This document shows positions 36,138 through 44,149 of a stretch of 64,000 nt of DNA, piece after piece. Every line of letters starts with the position of its first letter. Position 1 is the stretch's first letter. The notes under the pieces are model-generated. The model ran no database searches. It saw nothing but the letters and a program-made list of their open reading frames with translations, and was not told the DNA's origin. Source of the stretch: Bacteriovoracales bacterium (GTDB taxonomy: Bacteria; Bdellovibrionota; Bacteriovoracia; Bacteriovoracales; Bacteriovoracaceae); the NCBI GenBank assembly GCA_030149295.1, contig JASBRV010000067.1, forward strand, positions 37,199 to 101,198, in the 5' to 3' direction. A program made the position numbers and the translations under genes.

Positions 36138-37127
36138 TTATTTAGAGAGTATATCTCTGGTATAACAAACTCTTCCCCTACCACTTTTCTTTGCTTCGTA
36201 CATCATCTTATCCGCAATTTCGAGAACCTGAGTACGGTTCTTTGCATCATCTGGGAAGGTCGCAACACCGATGGAAACAGTTATATTAAAGTCGACCTTC
36301 TCTTCATTAGAATCAACGACAAAGGTAGTTTCCTTAACAATATTAAGAACCCTATCCCCAATACTTTTGGCCGTATCACCACTGACATCTGGGATGATCA
36401 TCACAAACTCATCGCCACCATAGCGATAGATTAAATCTGACTCTCTTAATGTCCGTTTTAACAGCGCACCCAATTGTGCCAAAATTTGAGTCCCCACGAG
36501 GTGACCATGGCCATCATTAACACTTTTAAAGTGATCTACATCTATGAATAAAATAGTGAATACTTCTTTGAAGTCTTTAAAGCGTTCAACAGCATTATCC
36601 ACGTCTTTAAGTAGCTTACGCTGATTATAAAGACCAGTCACATCATCAACATGAACCAGGTTCTCAACCTTTTTAAGTTCATCAAGACGATTCCATGCTT
36701 TACTTATATTGCATAAGAAAAGATCGAGGAGTTTCAAGCTTTCCTCTTCGATCTCTTTTTCGAGCTCAAAAAAACCATAGAACTTTTGAGAATTTGTCTC
36801 TCCACAGTCAAAAAGATAATAGCTTTTATTTTTATATTGACTCTTACCTAACTCAGGTGTCTCAGAGAGGATTTTAGGGTAAAAAGATTCAATGAGTTCA
36901 TTCTTATAATGACCTCCTAGAGCTCTTCTATTCCATGACACTCTTACCAGATCTCCTGGATTTTTATCGGCCATATGACTTCTATCTTTAGGACAAGAAA
37001 AGATGAGGAAAGGCCCTGTTTGCCAACTTTTCTTTAAAAAGCGCTCAATTTGTCCATAGCTGACCTTCTTTCCTTGCAGAAAGTTAAAGGTAGCCATTAA
37101 TTTAGCCAATTGGCTAACTGAATTCAC
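36138..37127 (-). CDS. Diguanylate cyclase (GGDEF)
   Basis: 329 residues. The N-terminal 160 residues have no recognised domain (possibly GAF-like; it contains SCPKDRSHMADKN). The C-terminal GGDEF domain is intact: DVDHFKSVNDGHGH, the active site RYGGDEF (GGDEF at 237-241), and an inhibitory I-site RESD (228-231) exactly five residues before it. It therefore should make c-di-GMP from GTP and be feedback-inhibited. No signal peptide or membrane helix, so it is cytoplasmic. GTG start in a GTGA overlap with the upstream 975-residue receiver protein gene, which strongly suggests joint function. Confidence 0.93.
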   Translation of the reverse strand: MNSVSQLAKLMATFNFLQGKKVSYGQIERFLKKSWQTGPFLIFSCPKDRSHMADKNPGDLVRVSWNRRALGGHYKNELIESFYPKILSETPELGKSQYKNKSYYLFDCGETNSQKFYGFFELEKEIEEESLKLLDLFLCNISKAWNRLDELKKVENLVHVDDVTGLYNQRKLLKDVDNAVERFKDFKEVFTILFIDVDHFKSVNDGHGHLVGTQILAQLGALLKRTLRESDLIYRYGGDEFVMIIPDVSGDTAKSIGDRVLNIVKETTFVVDSNEEKVDFNITVSIGVATFPDDAKNRTQVLEIADKMMYEAKKSGRGRVCYTRDILSK

Positions 37128-40051
37128 TCTCTATCCTCTTCAATGACCTCAATTGAGCCCCTTAAAGTTTTCATGATGCGATCAAGTCTATCTTCAAGTT
37201 TCATTTTATCATCGCGTGACTTTTGTTCTCTAATAACAATATTTTCCATATTAAATTCTAGCTGATCAATTTTCCTTTTAAGCTCTAATATTTTTTTATC
37301 ACGTGATTTAACCTGAGACTCGGAGTCCATCTTGGCCAACTCTAATTGGCTCTCTAACTCCTTTTCCCTTTGTTTAATGTGATTAAAGTCCACCCTAACC
37401 TTACTTTGAAGACGATCGAACTCTTTTTGTAAATTCTTAACCTTTTCTTCTGCATAGAGCTTTTTCTCATCGGTGATTCTTAAACGATAACGCATCTCAT
37501 CGATCTCATTATTATGACGTTTTTTGAGAATCGAAATTTCAATTTTTGCTTCATCTAATTCAGCTTTGAGCCCAAGATTTTCTTGTTCAACCACTTTTTT
37601 TTCTTTCTTTAGATCTTGAATTTCTTTTAAGAAAGACTCTCTCTCTTCTCTCAGCTGTCTAATTGTCGCTTGTAAGCGAAGAGCTTCTCCCTCATGAAAA
37701 CGTGGTGGTATTCTTTCTTGTGATATTTCAGTATCAGAAGATGTCACATTAGAAGCTGCAGCTGGACTTTCAACTGGTTTAATCTCTTCAGTTAGAGATT
37801 CTTCTTTAATATCCTCCTCAATTTCCTCTTCAATATCCTCTTGTGGGTCTAAGCCTTCAATAATATCTTCATCACCTAGGAGGTCTTCAGAATCCATGAG
37901 ATTTGTTTCCTCTTGTATTCCTTGCGGTCTAAATTCCTCTGTGGCGGTTTCATCGGCGACCATATCTTCAAGGTCTTGTTTCATCCCATCAGACATGACC
38001 ATTGTCGGGTTGGTACTATCTCCTAGGACATCGTCGTCATCAAGAAGGTCTCCTTCATCACCAAATTGCAGCTCCCCCGCATCTTCTTCCATTTCATCTG
38101 CAGAATCTTCGTCAATTTCGTCTTCGATATCCTCTTCAAGGTCATCATCGGCCATAGATAAGGACCCTGTGTCTTCTCCAATGACTTCATCTTCGGTCAT
38201 ATCGTCTTCTGGGACGGCATCTATTTCTAGGTCATCATCACTATCTGCACTATCCTCATTCATTTTTTTAACATCTGCTAAATTGATCGCCTGTGTTTTT
38301 TCGAGCTCTTCTTCTTCATCGTCGTCAGAAAAGTTCAACTCCTCATCATCAAAATCAGAAACTCCTTGAGAGTCTTCATCTAAGGCTGAATCACCTAATT
38401 CTGAATCCTCTTCTAATTCTTCTTCTAAAGCTCCAAGGCTTGACACTCCCTCTGCCTCTGCCCCTGAGGAGGACTCATCTTCCTCAGAAGACGCAAGGGG
38501 ATCATCTAATTCAACATCTCCCTCATCACCTAGAGAGCTATCCAACTCAAATCCCATGTCGTTATCCGCGCTCGCCTCTACAGATTCCTCTTTTTCTTCT
38601 GACTCTTCCTCAATACCTCCAAGGTCGAAGTCTAATCCCCCTTCATCTTCGTCTTGTACGTCACTATTCTCTTCAGGCTCTGTTGAAAAAGAAAGCTCGC
38701 CGTCATCTAGTTCCTGTTCGTTTTCATCAAACTCAAGGATGTCATCATTTTCTTCTTCATCACTCATAGGTAGTTCCTCACCAGATTCTTGTGTAGCTTC
38801 ATTGGAAGGGGGCTCCTCTTTAGCCACTATCAACTCATCTGGAATTTCAATATCACCTGTTTCTTCCTCAAATTCAGAGAGTTCTTCTGCCGTTGGCATA
38901 TCTCTATTTTGAGTCAATTCTTCTAATTCATTTTCAATTTCTTCTGGAGATAAGGCCTGGATGGGTTCAATATCTTCAATTTCATCAACATCTTCTTCCT
39001 CATCAAAGGTTAGCTCATCTTCTTGGGCCACACCCTCTTCATCAATTTCCTGTGATTCATCTAAATCACTTACGGATAAATCCAAATCATGATCTGCATC
39101 CTCAGATAAACCTAGGTCCAACTCTTCCTCTGAATCCTCATCAGCTTCATCAACACTGAGAACCATAAGGTCATCTGGCTCATCCTCATCAAGGTTTACT
39201 TCTTCATTTTCGTCTTCGTCTTCATCAAAGCTAAAATTCAGATCATCGCCGGCCTCTTCCCCTGAGTCTTCAGAATCAAGGTCTAAAGAAATACCAGGGG
39301 CGCTTAACCCATCAGAGCCTACCTTTTCTTGAGGCTCCTCTCTAAAATCAAGGTCTTCGAGTTCATCGTCAGCCTCATCTAAACTGGCTTCATCAAAACC
39401 AGGAAGATCACCCTTTTGAAAAACGGAGTCAAACTTGGCTTGAATTTTATCGTTTAGTTCGCCTTTATATGGTGCTTCGTCACCATTTACAGAGTGAAGG
39501 TCTACTAAACTACGAACCGCCGTGTTCATTTTAAACTCAGATGCACCAAAGTCAGCAGTTGACTCCTCAAAAGCTTCATCCTCTAAATCATTTTCCTCAA
39601 TAACTGAAAGTTCAGAACCCTCAGAGGAAACCGCTTCTAAATCAAATTCAGGTAGTGTTTGCCCTTCTTTAAAGATCTCATTTTCTTCTATCACTTGTGA
39701 CAGGTTAAGATCTTCAAGGATACTTTTAAATATTTGTGAAGTGAGAGGCTTTTTAACGTAACCATGAGCTGCCGTTTTACCCTTTTGGTGTTTTTGAAGC
39801 TCTTTAATAGATAATTCTGAGGTGATGAGGATTCTAGTAATCCATTCATTTTTAAAAATACTCTTATTGAATTTTTCAGCGGATTTCTTATCCCCATCAA
39901 AATCGATGAAGAGCAAACAAGTTTCATCTTCCTCGACTTCTTCAAGGATCTCGAGAACTTGGTCCTCTTCCTCACATAGGAAGAGACTCCCTCCATGGGA
40001 GCTCACAAGCTCAGCGATTTCGCCATCATGGCTCAAAAAAATGATTTTCAT
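37124..40051 (-). CDS. Receiver-like / acidic low-complexity / coiled-coil protein (AglZ/FrzS-like architecture)
   Basis: 975 residues in three parts. Residues 1-118 resemble a response-regulator receiver: Asp9, Asp50 in LLFIDFD (candidate phosphorylation site), Thr77 in LITSE and Lys101-Pro102 in YVKKPL, with His8 where a second acidic residue is usual. Residues about 120-770 are overwhelmingly Asp and Glu, with Ser, Leu and short hydrophobic clusters (EEELNFSDDD-like units). Residues about 775-970 form a long coiled coil. Receiver plus coiled coil is the layout of the polar motility proteins FrzS and AglZ of Myxococcus; the giant acidic middle is unusual. Translation is coupled to the diguanylate cyclase. 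Role in cell polarity is inferred. Confidence 0.82.
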   Translation of the reverse strand: MKIIFLSHDGEIAELVSSHGGSLFLCEEEDQVLEILEEVEEDETCLLFIDFDGDKKSAEKFNKSIFKNEWITRILITSELSIKELQKHQKGKTAAHGYVKKPLTSQIFKSILEDLNLSQVIEENEIFKEGQTLPEFDLEAVSSEGSELSVIEENDLEDEAFEESTADFGASEFKMNTAVRSLVDLHSVNGDEAPYKGELNDKIQAKFDSVFQKGDLPGFDEASLDEADDELEDLDFREEPQEKVGSDGLSAPGISLDLDSEDSGEEAGDDLNFSFDEDEDENEEVNLDEDEPDDLMVLSVDEADEDSEEELDLGLSEDADHDLDLSVSDLDESQEIDEEGVAQEDELTFDEEEDVDEIEDIEPIQALSPEEIENELEELTQNRDMPTAEELSEFEEETGDIEIPDELIVAKEEPPSNEATQESGEELPMSDEEENDDILEFDENEQELDDGELSFSTEPEENSDVQDEDEGGLDFDLGGIEEESEEKEESVEASADNDMGFELDSSLGDEGDVELDDPLASSEEDESSSGAEAEGVSSLGALEEELEEDSELGDSALDEDSQGVSDFDDEELNFSDDDEEEELEKTQAINLADVKKMNEDSADSDDDLEIDAVPEDDMTEDEVIGEDTGSLSMADDDLEEDIEDEIDEDSADEMEEDAGELQFGDEGDLLDDDDVLGDSTNPTMVMSDGMKQDLEDMVADETATEEFRPQGIQEETNLMDSEDLLGDEDIIEGLDPQEDIEEEIEEDIKEESLTEEIKPVESPAAASNVTSSDTEISQERIPPRFHEGEALRLQATIRQLREERESFLKEIQDLKKEKKVVEQENLGLKAELDEAKIEISILKKRHNNEIDEMRYRLRITDEKKLYAEEKVKNLQKEFDRLQSKVRVDFNHIKQREKELESQLELAKMDSESQVKSRDKKILELKRKIDQLEFNMENIVIREQKSRDDKMKLEDRLDRIMKTLRGSIEVIEEDRE

Positions 40052-40146
40052 CCGCTCTAATCCTTAGATTTTGCTAACTCTATAATATCAGGAGCAACGC
40101 AACCCGAAAATAGCGGAAAATTGATCTCTTTCCAAGGATTTAAGGA

Positions 40147-40176
40147 TTGATAGTATCTAGTTCATGGGATTAAAAT
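40147..40176 (+). promoter_or_regulatory. Strong sigma70-type promoter of the YkuD/bactofilin operon
   Basis: TTGATA (5/6) at 40147-40152, an 18-base spacer and TAAAAT (5/6) at 40171-40176. Transcription would start near 40183, leaving a leader of about 27 bases that contains the AGGAG ribosome-binding site. Confidence 0.65.
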
Positions 40177-40209
40177 AGAGGGGTAAGAAACCACTAGGAG
40201 TTCATGGAT

Positions 40210-41301
40210 ATGACCTTGATCAAAACACTCGCCTTTTTCACGAGCCTATGTATTATATGCGCCACTTACGCCAATGACCAAGCGGTCATGCCAACAGACC
40301 TCCTCAATCTTGACGAGTATTTTTCTCACCATGTCATCGTAGCGGAAAAGTCGACTCACAAACTCTATATCTATAAAAATGATAATGGCGAGCCAAAACT
40401 TTTAAAAACCTATCAGATGGCCACCGGTAAAAAGGCCGGTGACAAAATCTTTCAAGGTGACCACAGAACTCCGGAGGGAGTTTATTACCTTACAGATTTT
40501 CTCACCCACCAGGATTTAATTACTCGTCATGGTAAACAAGGTGAAATTTATGGCGTTGGTGCTTTTGTTCTCAACTACCCCAACCCCATTGACGATCAAA
40601 AAGGAAAAACAGGGGGAGGCATTTGGCTTCACTCTACCAATGATGAAACAAGAATAGAAAAAGGCCTCGATTCTCGCGGTTGCATCGTAACTGCAAACTC
40701 AGACCTCATCAATATCTCCAAATACATTGAGCTTCACAAGACTCCTATTGTGGTCACTCACGAGCTGACCTTTCTCAATCGCCAAAGATGGGAAACAAAG
40801 AGAAGCAAAATTAAAAAGGCCATAGAGGGCTGGGTTACAGCCTGGCGCGAAGAAAACCTAGAGGATTACATCTCTCATTATCATGAGGACTTTATCGACC
40901 CCAATAAAGGGCGTCTCAATCAATTTAAAGCCTATAAAAGAGCTGTCTTTAACAATCCTGGAAAGCCAGAGGTAGAAGTAGCAGATCTAAATCTCATTCA
41001 AAGTGGAGACTATGTACGGGCGACTTTTAGACAAGAGTATCGTTCAACCACAATTACGGACGTTGGTAGAAAAACCCTCTACCTAAAACAAGATGGTTAT
41101 TACAATTGGAAAATCATTGCTGAAAAATGGTCTAAAAACGGTGTCACAACTGAAGCAGTTGATACTGAGAAGAAAGAAAATCCCCTGCAAATGGCGTCTT
41201 TTGTCCCTTCACAACGATTTTTCGAAACAAACAATCCCAAGGCCATTTTAGGAGATCGTCTTCTTAATGCACTTGGACCTAGCGAAGAAAGTAAGAATTA
41301 A
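40210..41301 (+). CDS. YkuD-family L,D-transpeptidase/carboxypeptidase with NTF2-like C-terminal domain (Csd6-like)
   Basis: 363 residues: signal peptide (about 1-21), YkuD catalytic domain (about 38-185) beginning HHVIVAEKSTHKLYIY, with IWLHSTNDE (catalytic His near 141) and DSRGCIV (catalytic Cys near 158), then an approximately 120-residue NTF2/SnoaL-like domain (AIEGWVTAWREENLEDYISHYHEDFID). The pair YkuD plus NTF2-like is that of Csd6 of Helicobacter and Pgp2 of Campylobacter, L,D-carboxypeptidases that trim peptidoglycan tetrapeptides to set helical shape. L,D-transpeptidase activity is the alternative. ATG at 40210 is preferred over 40204 because AGGAG then sits 9 bases rather than 3 away. 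First gene of a four-gene operon. Confidence 0.88.
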   Translation: MTLIKTLAFFTSLCIICATYANDQAVMPTDLLNLDEYFSHHVIVAEKSTHKLYIYKNDNGEPKLLKTYQMATGKKAGDKIFQGDHRTPEGVYYLTDFLTHQDLITRHGKQGEIYGVGAFVLNYPNPIDDQKGKTGGGIWLHSTNDETRIEKGLDSRGCIVTANSDLINISKYIELHKTPIVVTHELTFLNRQRWETKRSKIKKAIEGWVTAWREENLEDYISHYHEDFIDPNKGRLNQFKAYKRAVFNNPGKPEVEVADLNLIQSGDYVRATFRQEYRSTTITDVGRKTLYLKQDGYYNWKIIAEKWSKNGVTTEAVDTEKKENPLQMASFVPSQRFFETNNPKAILGDRLLNALGPSEESKN

Positions 41302-42023
41302 TGGCGACAAAGAGCGAAAAAAAACTATCATTTGTTCTCTATGAGGACAATACACCACCACGTTTTTATCAAGTTAACAGGGGTCTTATCAGGTTTTGCC
41401 TTTATGGTTTACCTACTCTGTCACTGTTATGTGTTCTTGTCGTGGCAGCAGGTGGTGTTTATTTTGAAAAATTAAAAAGAATGGCCGAAAGAAAAGAGCC
41501 GGCCATTATTAGAGAACTTAAAGAAGAAAAAGCCGAGTTACTGGCATCCAATAAGCTCATCCAACAGGAAAGAGATTCCTTAGAGAAAAAGTTAAGCCAA
41601 GGAGTCGATTCCTCAGATGGACTAGGCTTTTTATCTCTTTTTAAAAAGTCAGCTGGCCGAATCGATAGAAGTTCATCCCCAGAAATGCAATTAGAAGAGG
41701 TTGAAGTTGTCAAAATAAAAGACAAAGTGAGTTTAAATTTTAAAATTATTAATATGACCAAAGATGATAGCCGCTTATCAGGCTACCTCTTTGTTATCAT
41801 GCAAACAGGAAATCAACTAGAAGTTTGGCCGTCAGGGGTTTTCGACAATGAAGCCATGCAAGTGGCTTTTGGCAATGGTGAGTTTTTTGCCACATCCCGT
41901 TTTCGTCCCGTCCAGGCTAAGTTTGCTACTCAACCAAGTAGCCAGGCACTCTTTAAGGTCATTATCTTTAGTAGAACAGGTGACCTGATGTTTAAACAAC
42001 TTATTTCCAAACCATTAGAGTAA
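41301..42023 (+). CDS. One-pass membrane protein with periplasmic coiled coil; possible bactofilin tether
   Basis: 240 residues, no named family recognised. A short cytoplasmic N-terminus (about 1-30, YEDNTPPRFYQVNRGLI) precedes one transmembrane helix (about 33-53), a coiled coil (about 55-105) and a beta-rich periplasmic domain (about 135-240). The cytoplasmic segment resembles the N-terminal tails of bactofilin-associated M23 peptidases, but no peptidase residues follow. With a TAATG overlap to the YkuD gene and the bactofilin gene 2 bases after its stop, it could link the cytoplasmic bactofilin polymer to the periplasmic enzyme. That role is inference. Confidence 0.7.
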   Translation: MATKSEKKLSFVLYEDNTPPRFYQVNRGLIRFCLYGLPTLSLLCVLVVAAGGVYFEKLKRMAERKEPAIIRELKEEKAELLASNKLIQQERDSLEKKLSQGVDSSDGLGFLSLFKKSAGRIDRSSSPEMQLEEVEVVKIKDKVSLNFKIINMTKDDSRLSGYLFVIMQTGNQLEVWPSGVFDNEAMQVAFGNGEFFATSRFRPVQAKFATQPSSQALFKVIIFSRTGDLMFKQLISKPLE

Positions 42024-42025
42024 AT

Positions 42026-42397
42026 ATGAGCCAGATTATCGACACACTTCCCAGAAACTTCACTTATATTGGTGAGGAGACGAGTCTTCAGGGTACTTTT
42101 GTTTTCAAAGGAGATACTAAAATAGCGGGAAAAATTAAAGGCGAGATTCGCCTTCAAGACTCTGCACCTTTGTGTATTGAGCCAACAGGTAGTCTCGATG
42201 GTACCCTCTATTGTCACAACTTGATTGTCTATGGCCACTTTATGGGCGAGATTCGCTCAAGTGGAACTGTTACATTTTTTCCAAGTTCAACTTTTGATGG
42301 TCATATCAAGGCCCAAAACCTTGTGATTCACCCTGGTGCCAATATCTTTATGGAAGGCACAACTACTGGTGAAGATGAGGAAGGTCCAACTCATTAA
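42026..42397 (+). CDS. Bactofilin
   Basis: 123 residues, nearly all one bactofilin (DUF583) beta-helix domain: an N-terminal polar tail, then repeated hydrophobic turns such as GTFVFKGDTKIAGKIKGEI, SLDGTLYCHNLIVYG and GEIRSSGTVTF. Bactofilins polymerise without nucleotide, lie under the inner membrane, and place peptidoglycan-modifying enzymes. Here the gene sits in the same operon as a YkuD enzyme with a Csd6-like layout, as in the Helicobacter CcmA/Csd shape complex. The last residues are acidic (TTGEDEEGPTH). Confidence 0.93.
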   Translation: MSQIIDTLPRNFTYIGEETSLQGTFVFKGDTKIAGKIKGEIRLQDSAPLCIEPTGSLDGTLYCHNLIVYGHFMGEIRSSGTVTFFPSSTFDGHIKAQNLVIHPGANIFMEGTTTGEDEEGPTH

Positions 42398-42784
42398 ATG
42401 AGTTGGAAAACTTTCTTTGCTCTTTTTTTTCGTTCGGCATCCTTTCAAAAAAGAAAAGTTGGATACGGGTTCACCAAAAGAAATATCCACAAGTGGATCA
42501 TCATGCTCACCTACCCTGTCTTTCACTTTTTCCTTTTTTATTACTTCATTATTCTCTTTCAATTTTTTGAAAAAAATTTATCTTTAACAGAGTTTGATAA
42601 GAAAAAGTTTCTTTTATCAAGCCTTTCCTTTCTTTCCCTTTCCCTGCCTTTTCTCTATAACTTCTGCTTTAGAAATTATCTTAGCGACTTTTATCGCAAG
42701 TGGATTTACGTCTACGGTCTCATGCCGACCTTAGCGTTGATGAATATGGCGTTTAGAGTTTACTTCATCATGAGTAGACTATAG
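42398..42784 (+). CDS. Small integral membrane protein of the bactofilin operon
   Basis: 128 residues, three or four predicted transmembrane helices, rich in Phe and Leu, with a basic N-terminus (FQKRKVGYGFTKRNIHKW). No family recognised. Its ATG follows directly on the bactofilin stop codon, so it is translated by reinitiation, which supports its reality and a link to the shape module. It ends 6 bases inside the convergent M16 gene. Confidence 0.65.
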   Translation: MSWKTFFALFFRSASFQKRKVGYGFTKRNIHKWIIMLTYPVFHFFLFYYFIILFQFFEKNLSLTEFDKKKFLLSSLSFLSLSLPFLYNFCFRNYLSDFYRKWIYVYGLMPTLALMNMAFRVYFIMSRL

Positions 42785-44146
42785 AAAATCTTTAATTCTT
42801 TTTACGCTAACGCTTCCATAATTTTTTAAGACTTTAGAAAGACTTGGTGGCCCAACAATAACGATATCCATAGTGTTCCAATCAAAGATCTTAGCCGTCA
42901 TCTTTTGAACATCGTCTTTTGAAAAACCTCGTACTCGTTCTGGGAAATGAAAAAGTTCACTATAGGGCAATTCTTTATGATCAAGAAATTGCAACTGACT
43001 CAAGTAGGCTCCATTACTTTCAAAACCAAAGGGATAGCTACCTGCTAAAGAGCCCTGTGCGCGATCCAGATCCTCTTCCTTGATTTTACCAGCAGCTGCC
43101 AAATCGAGTGCTTCTTTTGTTTTATTAAGTAGCTTCTCTAAACTTTCTATCTTAGTAGAAGTGCTTATTCCGGCCCTGCCGTATTGCTTTTGACCACCAG
43201 CAAAAGCTCCCACACCATAGGTAAGTCCATTTTCAACTCTCAAAACCCGCATTAGACGGCTAGTGAAGCCTCCCCCAAGATAATGGGCTGACAAGCTTAA
43301 GAGCTCTTCATTTTTGATCTCTTCTTTTCCTAGGAAGCGCCCGATTCTCACCTGGGCTTGATTCGCCTTTTTAATGGGAATCAAGGTGATTCGCGGCTTG
43401 GTTAACTCATCTGGCTCTTTATAAGAGACCTCCCTCTCAAAACTAGCCTGGCCCTTCCAGCCACATTCATTGTTAATGATTGATTTAATCTCCAATACTT
43501 TTGATGGGCCCGTGATATAAATACGCTTCTTGACCTTATTATTGAAGTAATTAAGTTTCTTTTTAAGGAGGCGACTACTCCACCTTTTGATATCTCTTAT
43601 CTTTCCCTCTACAGGATAGCTAAAAGGGCTACCTTGTAAACTAAGCTCTCGAAAGGCACGACTTGCCAAAGCACCAGGATTACCGGAGATATTATCAAGT
43701 GAGTCTAAAATTCGTTTTTTCTCTTTTTTTAAATCTCTTTTAGGAAACGTTGCATCCTGAAAAAGGTGACAAATTTTCTTCATTGTGGGCACTATATCCT
43801 TAGCGAGACCACTAACCTTAAAAGCTGAAAATTCGTGAGTCACACGACCACCATAGAGCACCCCAAAAAACTCTAAATTGTCAGAAATATCCTGACGATT
43901 AAAGCGCCTTGTCCCTAGGCTCATAAAATTAAAGGCAGCTTCAGTAGTCCCCTTAATGTCGCCGTCACTTAGGGCGCCATCAGCAAAGTAAATATTTAAA
44001 TCATAAGAAGGAAACCGATCATCTTCGAGGTAAATGACGTCTAAGTTGTCCCACTTAAGTTTTTTTACTTTCCCTGACAGGTAATCTTTTGCCCATAAAC
44101 TGTGATTAAAAAGAGTAGCCGCTAATAAGACGATGAGAGTTTTCAT
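42779..44146 (-). CDS. M16-family peptidase homologue, inactive subunit
   Basis: 455 residues: signal peptide (about 1-19, ending SLWA) and two M16 domains. The zinc-binding HxxEH of M16 peptidases is absent: the corresponding stretch reads GTTEAAFNFMSLGTRRF. The rest follows the family, including GGGFTSRLMRVLRVENGLTYGVGAFAGG, typical of the non-catalytic partner. It should pair in the periplasm with the active subunit encoded just upstream, as in two-chain M16B enzymes. Start ATG 44146, with GGGGAGG 6 bases ahead; the upstream stop is only 3 bases away. Confidence 0.9.
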   Translation of the reverse strand: MKTLIVLLAATLFNHSLWAKDYLSGKVKKLKWDNLDVIYLEDDRFPSYDLNIYFADGALSDGDIKGTTEAAFNFMSLGTRRFNRQDISDNLEFFGVLYGGRVTHEFSAFKVSGLAKDIVPTMKKICHLFQDATFPKRDLKKEKKRILDSLDNISGNPGALASRAFRELSLQGSPFSYPVEGKIRDIKRWSSRLLKKKLNYFNNKVKKRIYITGPSKVLEIKSIINNECGWKGQASFEREVSYKEPDELTKPRITLIPIKKANQAQVRIGRFLGKEEIKNEELLSLSAHYLGGGFTSRLMRVLRVENGLTYGVGAFAGGQKQYGRAGISTSTKIESLEKLLNKTKEALDLAAAGKIKEEDLDRAQGSLAGSYPFGFESNGAYLSQLQFLDHKELPYSELFHFPERVRGFSKDDVQKMTAKIFDWNTMDIVIVGPPSLSKVLKNYGSVSVKRIKDFL

Positions 44147-44149
44147 CAA

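Noticed and set aside
37896..39159. Long Ser- or Leu/His-rich open frames on the plus strand (for example 37896-38369, 38293-38769, 38556-38912)
   Set aside because: They are antisense to the Asp/Glu-rich coding region: GAA/GAT/GAC codons read backwards give Ser, Leu and His codons with few stops. No start signals.
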